Source of the DNA: Bacillus pinisoli
GTDB lineage: Bacteria; Bacillota; Bacilli; Bacillales; SA4
Reading direction: 5' to 3'
Length of the DNA: 64,000 bases
NCBI RefSeq assembly: GCF_023036475.1
Contig: NZ_JAJQKI010000009.1
Coordinates: forward strand, 1-64,000
Shown: positions 51,594 to 62,241 of the stretch, piece by piece
Layout: the number at the start of each line of letters is the position of its first letter
How positions within the stretch are numbered: position 1 is the first letter of the stretch
Made by a program: the position numbers and the translations under genes
The notes under the pieces: generated by a model
The model's input: the letters and a program-made list of their open reading frames with translations, nothing else
Told to the model about the DNA's origin: nothing
The model's database searches: none

Positions 51594-53135
51594 CTATTTT
51601 TCTAAATGAATATATTCCCCTGGTCCTAGTGGTAACCCTAAGAAATACCATACAGCAAAGAGAATCACCCATACGATCGCGAATGCAATCGAGTATGGTA
51701 GTAACGAAGACATGAACGTCCCGATTCCAATTTTCTTATCGTATTTTTGAGCAAAGGTTAAGGCGATTGCAAAGTAAGCAAGCATTGGTGTAATCGGGTT
51801 CGTGATAGAATCCCCGACACGGTAAGCTGCTTGAGTAAATGCTGGGCTGTAACCTAGTAGCATAAACATTGGCACAAATACCGGTGCAAGAATCGCCCAT
51901 TTTGCAGAAGCACTTGCTACTAATAGGTTAATTAACGCTGCAACAACAATGAATCCTAGAATTAACGGAAGTCCTGTTAGACCAATTGCTTGTAAGAACT
52001 CAGCACCCTTTATCGCAACGATTGGCCCTAAGTTACTCCAGCTAAAGTAAGCAATCATTTGAGCGGCAACAAACGCAATGACAATATACGTTCCCATACC
52101 CGCCATAGATTTCGCTAAATGATCAGCTACATCTTTGGATGATGTTAAAATCTTAGCAGCAAATCCATAGCATAATGCCGGTACTAAGAAGAACACCATC
52201 ATCAGTGGAACTAAGCTAGACATAAACGGAGACACCGTTAATGAACCCGTTTCAGGATGTCTTAAAAGTGCACCTTCAGGTAAAGTAAGGAATAGAACAA
52301 TAGCAATTAAGATACCTAGAGAAATCGCGGCCCACTTTAAGCCTCTTTTTTCATCAGCTGTTACTTTTTCCATGGCAATTTTTTCGCCAGTATATGTACC
52401 TAATCGTGGTTCAACAATCTTGGCAGTGACGAATACTGCAACTGGTACTAACACAAGACATGAAACAACTAAAAAGTAGTAGTTCATCGCTGGGTTCGCC
52501 ACATAATCAGGGTCAATTAACTGTGCACCTGTCTGTGTAAAACCTGCAACGAGAGGGTCAAGCATACTTAAAATGAGGTTTGCACTGAATCCTCCAGCAA
52601 CAGATGCATACGCAGCTGCTAGACCCGCAATCGGGTGTCTGCCTAAAGCCACGAAAATCATCGCAACGATTGGAGGTAATACAACCATTGCCGCATCGGC
52701 TGCAGCGTTACCAAGCATGGCCACTAAGACAATCGTTGGTAAAATTAATTTCTTAGGAGCATTTAAAAGAGTCGTTTTCATAAAAGCAGTTATAAGTCCA
52801 GTAGATTCAGCTACACCAACACCGAGCATTACGACTAACACTAATCCTAACGGTGGGAAGCTTGTAAAATTGGTTACCATACCTTCTAAGATCTTAATTA
52901 AACCAGCACCTGATAACAGGTTTACTACTTCAATCTTTTCCCCATTCGCCGGGTTCACTGCCGTAGTTCCTAATGCAGAAAAGACAGCTGAAGCAATTAA
53001 AATAAGAGCGGTAATTCCTACAAAAAGCATGACAGGATCCGGTAGCTTATTACCGTATTTCTCAATAAAGTCTAGGAAAGCATTAAAGGCTCCCCTTTTT
53101 TTCACTGAACCTTCCACTTGTGGATTTGAGTTCAC
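51594..53135 (-). CDS. AbgT-family transporter
   Basis: A 513-residue membrane protein of the AbgT family, named for the E. coli p-aminobenzoyl-glutamate carrier; some members export sulfonamides. Typical segments are PDPVMLFVGI, GVGVAESTGLI, GNAAADAAMVVLPP, a GGFSANLILSMLDPL re-entrant hairpin and SASAKWAILAPVFVPM. It lies 30 bp downstream of an M20 amidohydrolase gene on the same strand, the abg-like arrangement. Uptake of an acyl or aminobenzoyl amino acid is the likely role. AAAAAGGGGG precedes the ATG. Confidence 0.92.
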   Translation of the reverse strand: MNSNPQVEGSVKKRGAFNAFLDFIEKYGNKLPDPVMLFVGITALILIASAVFSALGTTAVNPANGEKIEVVNLLSGAGLIKILEGMVTNFTSFPPLGLVLVVMLGVGVAESTGLITAFMKTTLLNAPKKLILPTIVLVAMLGNAAADAAMVVLPPIVAMIFVALGRHPIAGLAAAYASVAGGFSANLILSMLDPLVAGFTQTGAQLIDPDYVANPAMNYYFLVVSCLVLVPVAVFVTAKIVEPRLGTYTGEKIAMEKVTADEKRGLKWAAISLGILIAIVLFLTLPEGALLRHPETGSLTVSPFMSSLVPLMMVFFLVPALCYGFAAKILTSSKDVADHLAKSMAGMGTYIVIAFVAAQMIAYFSWSNLGPIVAIKGAEFLQAIGLTGLPLILGFIVVAALINLLVASASAKWAILAPVFVPMFMLLGYSPAFTQAAYRVGDSITNPITPMLAYFAIALTFAQKYDKKIGIGTFMSSLLPYSIAFAIVWVILFAVWYFLGLPLGPGEYIHLEK

Positions 53136-53165
53136 GTTAAATCCCCCTTTTTCTAGTTGTTATAT

Positions 53166-54335
53166 TTATTTTTGATATTGCATGACTGCCTTCGCTAAAA
53201 TCTTTGACGCAACTAACATTGATCTCTCATCAATATCAAATTTCGGATGATGGTGAGGATATGTAACTTCCCATTCAGGATTACCTGCTCCTGTAAAGAA
53301 GAACGTTCCTTTTACATGCTGTAAATAATAAGAGAAATCCTCTCCTCCCATTTGCGGAGCAATTTCATATACCTTTGTAACGCCAGGAACCGTCTTCGCG
53401 CATTCTGCCACGAACTCCGTTTCCTCTTCACTGTTAACAGTAGCTGGGTAACCTCTGACAAATTCAAAATCATAGTCTGCATCTGCTGCCAAACATGTAC
53501 CTCGAGTAATTCTCTCCATTTCCTGCTCAACTAGATTACGAACGTCCTCTTTAAACGTTCTAACCGTTCCATCAATCTGAACCGTATCCGCAATGACATT
53601 AAAGGCATTTTTTGCAACAAAATTCCCAACAGAAAGGACCGCAGAATCTAATGGATCCACTCGACGGCTTACGATTTGCTGTAAATTAGTCACTAATTGG
53701 CAAGCAACAACCACCGAATCCTTCGTAAAATGCGGCTGTGCACCGTGTCCGCCTTTTCCTTTAACCTTGATATGGAAGCGGTCAGCTGCCGCCATGGTTG
53801 GACCACTTCTAAAACCTACTTCACCAAGCGGACCTGTTGCCCACTGATGCGTTCCAAAAATGACATCAACACCTTCAAGACAGCCATCTTCAATCATGGC
53901 AATGGCTCCTCCAGGCTGATATTCCTCGGCATGCTGATGAATAAATACAACCGTACCTTCTAACTCATCCTTCATGCTGTTTAACGCCTTAGCTAGAACC
54001 AATAGTTGAGCCGTATGAGCATCATGACCACATGCATGCATAACGCCATCTTTCTTAGATTTATACGGCACATCCGTTTCTTCCTGAATCGGTAAAGCGT
54101 CAAAATCAGCTCGCAGTGCAATGGTTGGCCCTGGCTTTCCACCCTTTAATTTAGCTACTACTCCTCTTTCACCGACACCGGTTCTGACTTCATGACCTAG
54201 CTTCTCATGATATTCAGCAATGAATTTAGGTGTTTCAACTTCTTCAAAAGAAAGCTCTGGATTTTCATGCAGATGTCTTCGAACCTGTACCATTTCCTCG
54301 TAAAGATCATCAAGCTTTGCGAATAAAGTTTCCAA
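53166..54335 (-). CDS. M20-family amidohydrolase
   Basis: A 389-residue metal-dependent amidohydrolase (M20D, AbgB/AmaA/HipO-like). It cleaves N-acyl or N-aminobenzoyl amino acids in the cytoplasm. Metal ligands are Cys102 and His104 (HACGHDAHT), Glu137/138 (HQHAEEYQPGG), a His in GTHQW, and the C-terminal HHHP. A dimerisation domain inserts around residues 185-300. It is the first gene of an operon with the AbgT-family transporter. A YheO/DauR-type regulator is divergently encoded 540 bp upstream and may control it. Confidence 0.93.
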   Translation of the reverse strand: METLFAKLDDLYEEMVQVRRHLHENPELSFEEVETPKFIAEYHEKLGHEVRTGVGERGVVAKLKGGKPGPTIALRADFDALPIQEETDVPYKSKKDGVMHACGHDAHTAQLLVLAKALNSMKDELEGTVVFIHQHAEEYQPGGAIAMIEDGCLEGVDVIFGTHQWATGPLGEVGFRSGPTMAAADRFHIKVKGKGGHGAQPHFTKDSVVVACQLVTNLQQIVSRRVDPLDSAVLSVGNFVAKNAFNVIADTVQIDGTVRTFKEDVRNLVEQEMERITRGTCLAADADYDFEFVRGYPATVNSEEETEFVAECAKTVPGVTKVYEIAPQMGGEDFSYYLQHVKGTFFFTGAGNPEWEVTYPHHHPKFDIDERSMLVASKILAKAVMQYQK

Positions 54336-54877
54336 GATTTAGTCCCCCTTTTTCTGTATGTGGTTAGTTGCAAGATTGCCTTCCTGTTAAAATACAAGAG
54401 CATTACCAATAATTAAAATATTTAGAATAATTATGTATTTCTAGCAATTCTATATACATTTTTACCCAACGTCAACCGTTTTTCTTAATTTTTTGTATCC
54501 TTTACAATTTTTTGTATATGAAAATTCCTTATTTTTTGGAACGAAGAATCGTATGCATTACTTGCATTGTTGAAAAAATACAACTTTGATATATGGTCGA
54601 ATAGAAAATTGATCTCCTATCTTACTTAATAGGTTACACAAAGTTTTTTTTGCAAAAACAATTTATTGAATTTTAAGAATTTTTAGTAATATAATACAGC
54701 TATAAACTTAATTCTATTTTTCGGTGTGAGAATAATCTCTTATAAGAAGAACACAATGCCATAGAGAATAGTCTTAAAGGGGATAGGGTTAACTTTAGAG
54801 TTACTTGCGGAGAAAAGAACCGGTTGATTTAATGATAGATTGTATTTTCATATTCAAGTAGATGGGAAGAGAGTTAA
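54336..54877. other. Gene-free divergent regulatory interval
   Basis: About 540 AT-rich base pairs between the M20 and regulator genes. Apart from the promoter at 54667-54696 and several TTTTTTG tracts near 54489-54538, I see no conserved element, riboswitch or gene. Confidence 0.5.
54667..54696 (+). promoter_or_regulatory. Sigma-A promoter of the YheO/DauR-type regulator
   Basis: TTGAAT (54667-54672) and TATAAT (54691-54696) are 18 bp apart. This implies a leader of about 175 nt. Confidence 0.65.
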
Positions 54878-55513
54878 ATGACGATTCAAAACAATAAAGC
54901 CATTCATCCTTTACTTCAATCATTTATACCAATTGCAGAAGGAATCGCAAAAACCTTTGGAGAGTTTTGCGAGGTTGTTCTTCATGATTGCACAGTTCAC
55001 CCCTCATCCATCGTTGCCATATTTAACGGACATGTGACTGGAAGAAAAGTCGGTTCCCCGATTACAAATCACCTTGCAAACATCAAGAAAGAGATGAGTA
55101 ATGATGACTTCATTAACGATGCTAATATTTCTAAACATGGAACCATCAAATCTAGTTCTATGTTTATAAGAGATGAAAACCAGCAGGTCATCGGCTGCTT
55201 ATGTATTAATATTGAAACCGTATACCTGCAGGTGGCAAGGCAAGTTATTGATAATCTTGTATCTTTTGCACCAATTGAACAAAAAGATGAGAAATTCGCT
55301 CCTGACATTAATGTTCTACAAGACCAATTAATTGATGAAGCGGTTGTCGTGATTGGAAAACCAGTTTCTCTAATGGATAAGCAAGAACGGGAGGAGTTTG
55401 TACGATACCTTGATAACAAAGGCCTCTTTTTAATCAAAGGCGCTGTCCAAAAAGTGGCAGAGCTGTTGAACATATCAAAATATACTTTGTATAGCTATAT
55501 TGAAAAAAGTTAA
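54878..55513 (+). CDS. YheO/DauR-type PAS-HTH transcriptional regulator
   Basis: A 211-residue regulator. The N-terminal YheO-like PAS domain (about 10-125) includes FGEFCEVVLHDCTV and GRKVGSPIT. The C-terminal HTH_22 domain has RYLDNKGLFLIKGAVQKVAELLNISKYTLYSYIE. DauR, a relative, represses D-arginine catabolism. Here the neighbours suggest control of the divergent M20/AbgT operon or of the downstream creatininase gene, which is now a pseudogene. AAGAGAG lies before the ATG. Confidence 0.85.
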   Translation: MTIQNNKAIHPLLQSFIPIAEGIAKTFGEFCEVVLHDCTVHPSSIVAIFNGHVTGRKVGSPITNHLANIKKEMSNDDFINDANISKHGTIKSSSMFIRDENQQVIGCLCINIETVYLQVARQVIDNLVSFAPIEQKDEKFAPDINVLQDQLIDEAVVVIGKPVSLMDKQEREEFVRYLDNKGLFLIKGAVQKVAELLNISKYTLYSYIEKS

Positions 55514-55582
55514 CATTCGGGGCCACATTTCTGTCCCCGTTTTGCTTAGGAAAAAACATTAATTATTTCGGAGGAGACCTCA

Positions 55583-56299
55583 TTGGGAAACGAAGAATAT
55601 TTGCTTGAACGAATGCCCTGGCCATTGATTAGAGAAATAATTGATTCTGGAATGGATACTGTTATTATTTGTACCACCTCAGTCGAGCAGCATGGCTATC
55701 ATTTATCTAAATTGTCGGATACACTGATTGGTCAGGCAGTCGGACTGCTAGTTGCAAAGAAGCTCGGAAATGCCCTACTTGCTCCAGTAATTCGCCCTGA
55801 CCTGTCACAGCATCACATTCCGAAGGCTGGAAGTTTAACCTTACGTCCTTAGGTATACCGCGGAATCATCGAGTATAATGTCACATGCTACAAAAAGCAT
55901 AGTTTTAAAAAAGTACTCATCTTCTCCTCACACGGAGGTAACTTTGCGGAAAATGAAAAGATCATTCAAAGCCTAAAAGACACACATCCTGTCATGCAAT
56001 TTGTAGTGGACTAACACTTATGCAGTTAATGGGTCTCATGACACAGTTTGAAAAGAAGTATGGTCTGGTTGAAGGAAGCTGCGGACACGGCGACGCCATG
56101 GAAAACTCTGTTACGCTTCACATTGCCCCGGACCAAATGAACATGGAGAAAGCAATCCCTGGATACGTCGATCCAATGACAGACGAGGTCTTAACAGATC
56201 TTAGGTGATCCAAGACAAGCAAAAGCAGAATGGGGCCAATACTTCCTAAACCTTTTTTCTGATGAAATGGTGAAGGGTGTTAATAGAGATTTTCATTAG
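55583..56299 (+). pseudogene. Decayed creatininase-family gene
   Basis: The start (TTG at 55583 with GGAGGAGA upstream) and the blocks SVEQHGYHL, KAGSLTLRP, FSSHGGNFAENEKI, EGSCGHGDAMENS and GDPRQAKAEWGQYF are clearly creatininase-like (metal-dependent amidohydrolase). It is broken by a TAG at 55850 where Glu is expected (PEVYRGI), a frame change near 56012 at VVD, and a further frame change with probable deletion near 56205. It follows the YheO-type regulator and was probably its target or partner. Confidence 0.85.
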
Positions 56300-56325
56300 C
56301 ACTGTAAAGCATCGGGGGACCTGGC
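56300..56325. repeat. Half copy of the REP-like palindrome
   Basis: CTGTAAAGCATCGGGGG matches the left arm of 48726-48774, but the right arm is replaced by ACCTGGCAC. It lies at the end of the creatininase pseudogene, so it may mark a rearrangement. Confidence 0.65.
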
Positions 56326-56363
56326 ACATTGGCGTTGAGGCTCTAAAGCTGTTTGTTCCTTAA

Positions 56364-56645
56364 TCAACCTTTCACTCCATAACCATTAAAGATAAATTCC
56401 CTATGTGTAGTTGTTACAGCAATAGCCCCAGACTTAATTGCATTTTCAATATCTTCTACCAAACGAATAAGTCCCCCTGCAATAATCGGAAGCCCGAATC
56501 GGTCAAGTACCTCTTTATAATGTGAGGCATCACAGCAGGTAATACTTCTATATAGTCAGGCTCTGATTTTTCCAATAAGCTGTAGCTTTTTCTCTTGCAA
56601 CAGAATTTATTAGGAACTCTGGATAGCTACTACACGCTTTTGAAA
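56364..56645 (-). pseudogene. C-terminal remnant of a GlpP-like antiterminator gene
   Basis: Reading the minus strand through several frames gives SLLEKSEPDYIEVLPAVMPH, then DRFGLPIIAGGLIR and NAIKSGAIAVTTTHREF. These align with the C-terminal half of glycerol-operon antiterminator GlpP (SIEFIGKHKPDFIEVLPG..., IPIFAGGFIRTEEDV, AGAVAVTTSN). At least two or three frameshifts and loss of the N-terminal half make it non-functional. No glpF/glpK genes are nearby. Confidence 0.75.
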
Positions 56646-56701
56646 ACCTATTAATTTCTTTTAATACAGATTATTTCCTTTCAAAATGAGAGGATGATAG
56701 C

Positions 56702-57802
<1,101 letters not shown>

Positions 57803-57842
57803 CTAGTACCTCGTTATACTATAGTTTCGTTCCTTCGCTTTC

Positions 57843-59789
57843 TTACAACCTGACAACTTTGCTTTCATACGGTTTTAATGCAAACTTTTCAAATACTTGA
57901 TCTTCAGCTGTATGGTTCATTAAAAATAAGAACTCACCTTCAGTTGTTGTACGCTTTACAACCTCAACTCCATCTGGAGACTCTATAAATGTCATGTTAT
58001 TATTTGTTAAAACATCTCGGGCTATATCCGTTAAAACAGACTCATCTGCCCCATTACCTACATAGTACACGGTACCTTCCATGTAGTCATTTTTAGTGAT
58101 AGCCGCTTCAGGGTAAAAAGGATCCTCATATTTATAAAGGACTTCTGCTGTAGTTGGTGTGAGGATGTCTCTCCAAACACCGCAGGTTGCAGTTTTTCCT
58201 TCTTTTGAACCCACGCCCTTTAATGGAACATACTGCCCTGATGAAAGAGCTTCAATTTCACTGATTTCAATACCGCAAGCTTCTGCTATATATCCAGGGC
58301 TCGTTAATTTAAAGTGGACGTTGTTCGTTTTATCTTTTAGACCTGCTCTAAAACTAAATATAATTGTACCACCATTAGCTGCAAATTCCGTTAGCTTTTC
58401 ACCTAAGTCTCTGTCTATGATTTGTAAGGCTGGAACTAGCAATACTTTATAAGTTGAAAAATCTCTATTCGTTGAGATTACATCAATCGGTGTATTTAGC
58501 TTAAAGAATGGTGTATAAAGCCTTAACAGCTCATTTGTAAAATCAAAGTCAGCACTTTGTTGCTGGAAGCGCCATGACCAAATATTATCATAATCATAAA
58601 GAGCTGCTACTTCTGCAGCAATAGGTGACTGTAATACATTTTCATACTGGACGATGTCAGTAAAAACAGACTGCACTTCCTTATACTTTCTTCCATATTT
58701 ATTGTCATGGTCAACAACACCATAACAGAATTGCTCCGCACCTTTTGTCATCCCTCGCCATCTAAAATAAAGGAGATCTGTACATCCATGTGCAAATGCT
58801 TGATATGACCACATTTTCGCTTGATTAGGACGAGGTAAATATCCAATGATGTTATGCCCTTGTGCGCCCATTAATTCTTCAACAATCCAGTAGTTTTTTC
58901 CTAGTAAACCGCGGTTGAAGTCATGAGTCATGGCGATCGCTGCTGGTGGAATCGGCTCTGCTAATCCTCCCCACACTGGATAGTTGTCATAAGAAACGAA
59001 ATCCATTAACTTTACGTTTTCTTCATGATCAAACCATTTATGAAAGAAACCACCCGATACATTTGTTGTTACGAGCTGGTGCTCACCTTTTAAGGATCTG
59101 ACAATTTGTGTTTGTTCATGAGCATAACTATTTACTGAGTGTGAACGAAATCTTGCCCAGTCTAATTGTAGAGAAGGATTATGTGTTGTGATTGTCTTCT
59201 TAGGAACCGGGATTTCAGAGAAATCATTATATGTTTGACCCCAGAAAATCGTTCCGTATGTTTCATTTAATTGGTCAATAGATTCATATTTTTTTGCTAA
59301 AAAATGCTGGAAGGCATTATGACATTTTTCACAATAGCACATGTCACTACCCTCATGACCAAATTCATTATCAATTTGCCAGGCAACGATAGCTTCTTCA
59401 TCTCGATAATGATTGAGAAGTTTTTCAGTAATTTGGGCACTATACTTTCTATAAACATCTGAGTTAAAGCAGTATTGTCTTCTACCACCAAATACACGGA
59501 CATTCCCACTTTCATCCTCTGATAGGATAGAAGGATACTTTGCTGCAAGCCATGCAGGGAAAGTAGCAGTTGGTGTACCGAACATGACATATAAGCCTTG
59601 TTCTTTTGCCTTTTTGATTACCTCGTCAAAGAAGGAAAAGTCAAACTCCCCTTCTTTTGGCTCCATTAAATGCCAAGCAAACTCCCCAATACGAATCATA
59701 TTGGAGCCAAGTCCTTTAATTCCTTGTAAGTCCTGATCCATCATATCTTTCGGCCAATGCTCAGGATAATAATCTACTCCGATATACAT
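57843..59789 (-). CDS. GH42 beta-galactosidase
   Basis: A 648-residue cytoplasmic beta-galactosidase of family 42. The acid/base is Glu142 (WQIDNEFGH) and the nucleophile is Glu304 in WIVEELMGAQ. The zinc-binding cysteines Cys107, Cys151, Cys153 and Cys156 (GGRRQYCFNS, CYCEKC) are intact. The full domain set is present: TIM barrel, trimerisation domain and C-terminal beta domain. GH42 enzymes often act on plant galacto-oligosaccharides rather than lactose. It is adjacent to the mutarotase stop and coupled to the Leloir genes. It lacks a signal peptide. GTAGGAGGAAAG precedes the ATG. Confidence 0.94.
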   Translation of the reverse strand: MYIGVDYYPEHWPKDMMDQDLQGIKGLGSNMIRIGEFAWHLMEPKEGEFDFSFFDEVIKKAKEQGLYVMFGTPTATFPAWLAAKYPSILSEDESGNVRVFGGRRQYCFNSDVYRKYSAQITEKLLNHYRDEEAIVAWQIDNEFGHEGSDMCYCEKCHNAFQHFLAKKYESIDQLNETYGTIFWGQTYNDFSEIPVPKKTITTHNPSLQLDWARFRSHSVNSYAHEQTQIVRSLKGEHQLVTTNVSGGFFHKWFDHEENVKLMDFVSYDNYPVWGGLAEPIPPAAIAMTHDFNRGLLGKNYWIVEELMGAQGHNIIGYLPRPNQAKMWSYQAFAHGCTDLLYFRWRGMTKGAEQFCYGVVDHDNKYGRKYKEVQSVFTDIVQYENVLQSPIAAEVAALYDYDNIWSWRFQQQSADFDFTNELLRLYTPFFKLNTPIDVISTNRDFSTYKVLLVPALQIIDRDLGEKLTEFAANGGTIIFSFRAGLKDKTNNVHFKLTSPGYIAEACGIEISEIEALSSGQYVPLKGVGSKEGKTATCGVWRDILTPTTAEVLYKYEDPFYPEAAITKNDYMEGTVYYVGNGADESVLTDIARDVLTNNNMTFIESPDGVEVVKRTTTEGEFLFLMNHTAEDQVFEKFALKPYESKVVRL

Positions 59790-60722
59790 TTACTTTCCTC
59801 CTACTTCAATATGAAACCACCAATTAAATGTTCCATTACCTTCTACTGTGGAAACTTTACGAATTGATTTTGCTACATAGACACTGTCATATACACCTGT
59901 ACATGGCTCTAACGCCAAGTTGTAATCTCCTCTATATCCACCCTGTGTCTTCCAGATCCCTAAGTACGGAATTTTATCTGCTGGGTAATAGTAAGTAAGG
60001 GTCCGGTTTGTATCCTCCTGGATAATTCCACATTTCCCCTCTTGAAGCTTATTTGTGAAGTAAAACTTTTCACAATTATTAGCAGTTACCGGCTCCATTT
60101 TAGATAAATCTAATAGCTGACCCGTTTTTAGGGATTGGGTAACAGGATAAGAATGCCTTGTACCCCATTCACCAAGATGCTCTGTTCCATGCTCAACCGA
60201 CATGACTTCGTTTAAAGCAGATGGTAGAACTATCTTGGTTGCTTCATTACAACGAAGTAAAGCATGCGGGGTCCATATAAAGTAAAATTCATTCTTGCTT
60301 CGATTGATTACTTTATATTCTAAACATAAACGATTTCCATCTAAGTAAGCTTTCTTTTCTAACGTATACGGAAATACCTGACTTTCCACTGAGAACATGA
60401 TGGACTGGTCTTCTATCTCATAGTTCCATGGCATTGCCCAAACCTCACCATGGTCAGGTACAACTTCTCCACTCACAGGGTACAAGCATTGATCAATGCT
60501 TGGAAACACCTCGTCAAAACCGCTGGAGTCAAATTTTGAGAAATCTGCCCCGTATGGTGGAATAGTCAGACTTTCCTCTGCTGATTGAAATAGACGTTCC
60601 TCATTCGTTACTTTATCAATAAATGAAGCAAGCTTACTTCCGTAATCAGGTAGGAATGTAGCTATGATCCATTCATTTTCGAGTACAATACTCTTTATGC
60701 CTTTATACATGCTTTCTTTCAT
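59790..60722 (-). CDS. Aldose 1-epimerase / galactose mutarotase-like protein
   Basis: A 310-residue protein of the galactose-mutarotase superfamily, a beta-sandwich. Seen are LPDYGSKLASFIDK near the N terminus, FIWTPHALLRCNEAT in the middle with the conserved His, and LALEPCTGVYDSV with the catalytic Glu toward the C terminus. It would interconvert alpha and beta anomers of a sugar released by the GH42 enzyme. It is more divergent than classical GalM. The ATG overlaps the galT stop by 4 bp, and its stop abuts the GH42 start. Confidence 0.85.
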   Translation of the reverse strand: MKESMYKGIKSIVLENEWIIATFLPDYGSKLASFIDKVTNEERLFQSAEESLTIPPYGADFSKFDSSGFDEVFPSIDQCLYPVSGEVVPDHGEVWAMPWNYEIEDQSIMFSVESQVFPYTLEKKAYLDGNRLCLEYKVINRSKNEFYFIWTPHALLRCNEATKIVLPSALNEVMSVEHGTEHLGEWGTRHSYPVTQSLKTGQLLDLSKMEPVTANNCEKFYFTNKLQEGKCGIIQEDTNRTLTYYYPADKIPYLGIWKTQGGYRGDYNLALEPCTGVYDSVYVAKSIRKVSTVEGNGTFNWWFHIEVGGK

Positions 60723-62239
60723 TCGCTTAACTCCTGTAAATAGGTAATAAATCGTTCAAACGCTTTTATTCCTTGATCATCCTGCTTAAATACACCTGCA
60801 TGCTCTAGAACAGTCGAGAACCTTTTCCCCACTTCCTCCTGCAGGAATGCTGTTGGAGAACAAGTATTGTTACTATAAGCTTGCTTAAGATCCTGGTACC
60901 AATCCCAATGCTTTATAAGGTGTTCTGGCCATTCATTTTGTTCAACAGGCTTCTCAAGATAAGACTCTATTTGCTTGAGTTCTTCTTTTAACCGACCTGG
61001 CAAAACAGCAAGTCCCATTACTTCAATTAGCCCGATGTTTTCCTTTTTAATATGATGAAGCTCTTGATGAGGGTGGAAGATCCCGTCTGGATGCTCCTCA
61101 TTGGTTCTATTATTTCTAAGCACGATATCCATTTCATATCGTTCACCAGAGCGTCTAGCTATTGGTGTTATCGTATTATGTGGCGTATCATTCGTATTAG
61201 CCAAGACTTCAGCTGCTTCATCATTATAGGAAAGCCATTTTGACCAAATATACGTTGTCGCGTTTAGTACATCTTCCTTATTTCCTCTTACACGTAGAAC
61301 AGACATAGGCCAATGGACAAGATGAACTTCACAGCTTGGAAATTGTGATAATGTATACGTTCTTAAAGTAGCTGCTCGTTCAATTGGGAATGTATAGTGA
61401 CCACCTTGGAAATGATCATGACTCAAGATGGAGCCGCCAACGATGGGAAGGTCAGCATTAGAACCCACAAAGTAGTGTGGAAACTTCTCAACAAAATCAA
61501 GCAGTCTACTAAACGTATCACGTGAAATCTTCATGGGTAGATGCTCTGCACGAAACACGATGCTATGTTCATTGTAATAAACATAAGGAGAGTATTGTAA
61601 AAACCAATCTTCCTCATGTAAGGTAATCGGAATGATACGGTGATTTGCTCTAGCAGGGTGACGCAATGTCCCTTGGTATCCTTCGTTTTCCGCACAAAGC
61701 AAACAAGTTGGATAGTTCGTTTGAGGAAGCTCTTTTAACTTCGCTATTTCCTTTGGATCCTTTTCAGGTTTAGATAGATTTATTGTAATATCGATTTTTC
61801 CGTATTCTGTCTCGGTTTGCCATTTCAGGTTTTTTTCAATACGATCCATCCGAATGTAATTAGAGGCTGTGCTTACTTGATAATATCGATCAGTCGCTTT
61901 TTTAGGATGTTTCGTATATAGGTTTGAAAATTCACGAATTAGCTCGGATGGACGAGGGAGTAAGCAGTTCATTAAAGTGGCATCTAATAAGTCACGTTCT
62001 GTGGTTGTGTTATGCTCAATGACTCCTGCTTCATATGCCCAATCTACTATTTTTTCTAGAATTAGATGAGGAGATGAATAACTCTTTACTTCAACGATCC
62101 CTGCCTCTTTCCACTCATCTAAGCCAAGAGTCGCTAGTAAGCGGTTTTGAACATATATACGATCTTCTTTTTGTAGCAATTTTTGCTCTAAACCGTATTT
62201 GATAAGCTCATTCAATGCATAATAAGGCTGTTCCTTCAT
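60719..62239 (-). CDS. galT: UDP-glucose-hexose-1-phosphate uridylyltransferase
   Basis: A 506-residue class II GalT, the longer Firmicutes form. It exchanges UMP between UDP-glucose and galactose 1-phosphate in the Leloir pathway. The active-site motif is ILSHDHFQGG (His-x-His), and NYPTCLLCAENEGY and HHIKKENIGLIEVMGLAVLPGRL are family-specific. ATG at 62239 has 7 nt spacing from GAGGTG; the GTG one codon upstream overlaps the galE stop. Downstream it overlaps the mutarotase start, so the operon is translationally coupled. Confidence 0.94.
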   Translation of the reverse strand: MKEQPYYALNELIKYGLEQKLLQKEDRIYVQNRLLATLGLDEWKEAGIVEVKSYSSPHLILEKIVDWAYEAGVIEHNTTTERDLLDATLMNCLLPRPSELIREFSNLYTKHPKKATDRYYQVSTASNYIRMDRIEKNLKWQTETEYGKIDITINLSKPEKDPKEIAKLKELPQTNYPTCLLCAENEGYQGTLRHPARANHRIIPITLHEEDWFLQYSPYVYYNEHSIVFRAEHLPMKISRDTFSRLLDFVEKFPHYFVGSNADLPIVGGSILSHDHFQGGHYTFPIERAATLRTYTLSQFPSCEVHLVHWPMSVLRVRGNKEDVLNATTYIWSKWLSYNDEAAEVLANTNDTPHNTITPIARRSGERYEMDIVLRNNRTNEEHPDGIFHPHQELHHIKKENIGLIEVMGLAVLPGRLKEELKQIESYLEKPVEQNEWPEHLIKHWDWYQDLKQAYSNNTCSPTAFLQEEVGKRFSTVLEHAGVFKQDDQGIKAFERFITYLQELSE

Positions 62240-62241
62240 CA

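Noticed and set aside
51479-51715. 78-residue plus-strand frame before the AbgT gene
   Set aside because: It crosses the terminator hairpin and the AbgT 3' end and has no recognisable content.
54489-54545. Repeated TTTTTTG(TAT) tracts as a sixth periodic array
   Set aside because: Spacing is irregular (about 19 then 24 bp) and the word is low-complexity.
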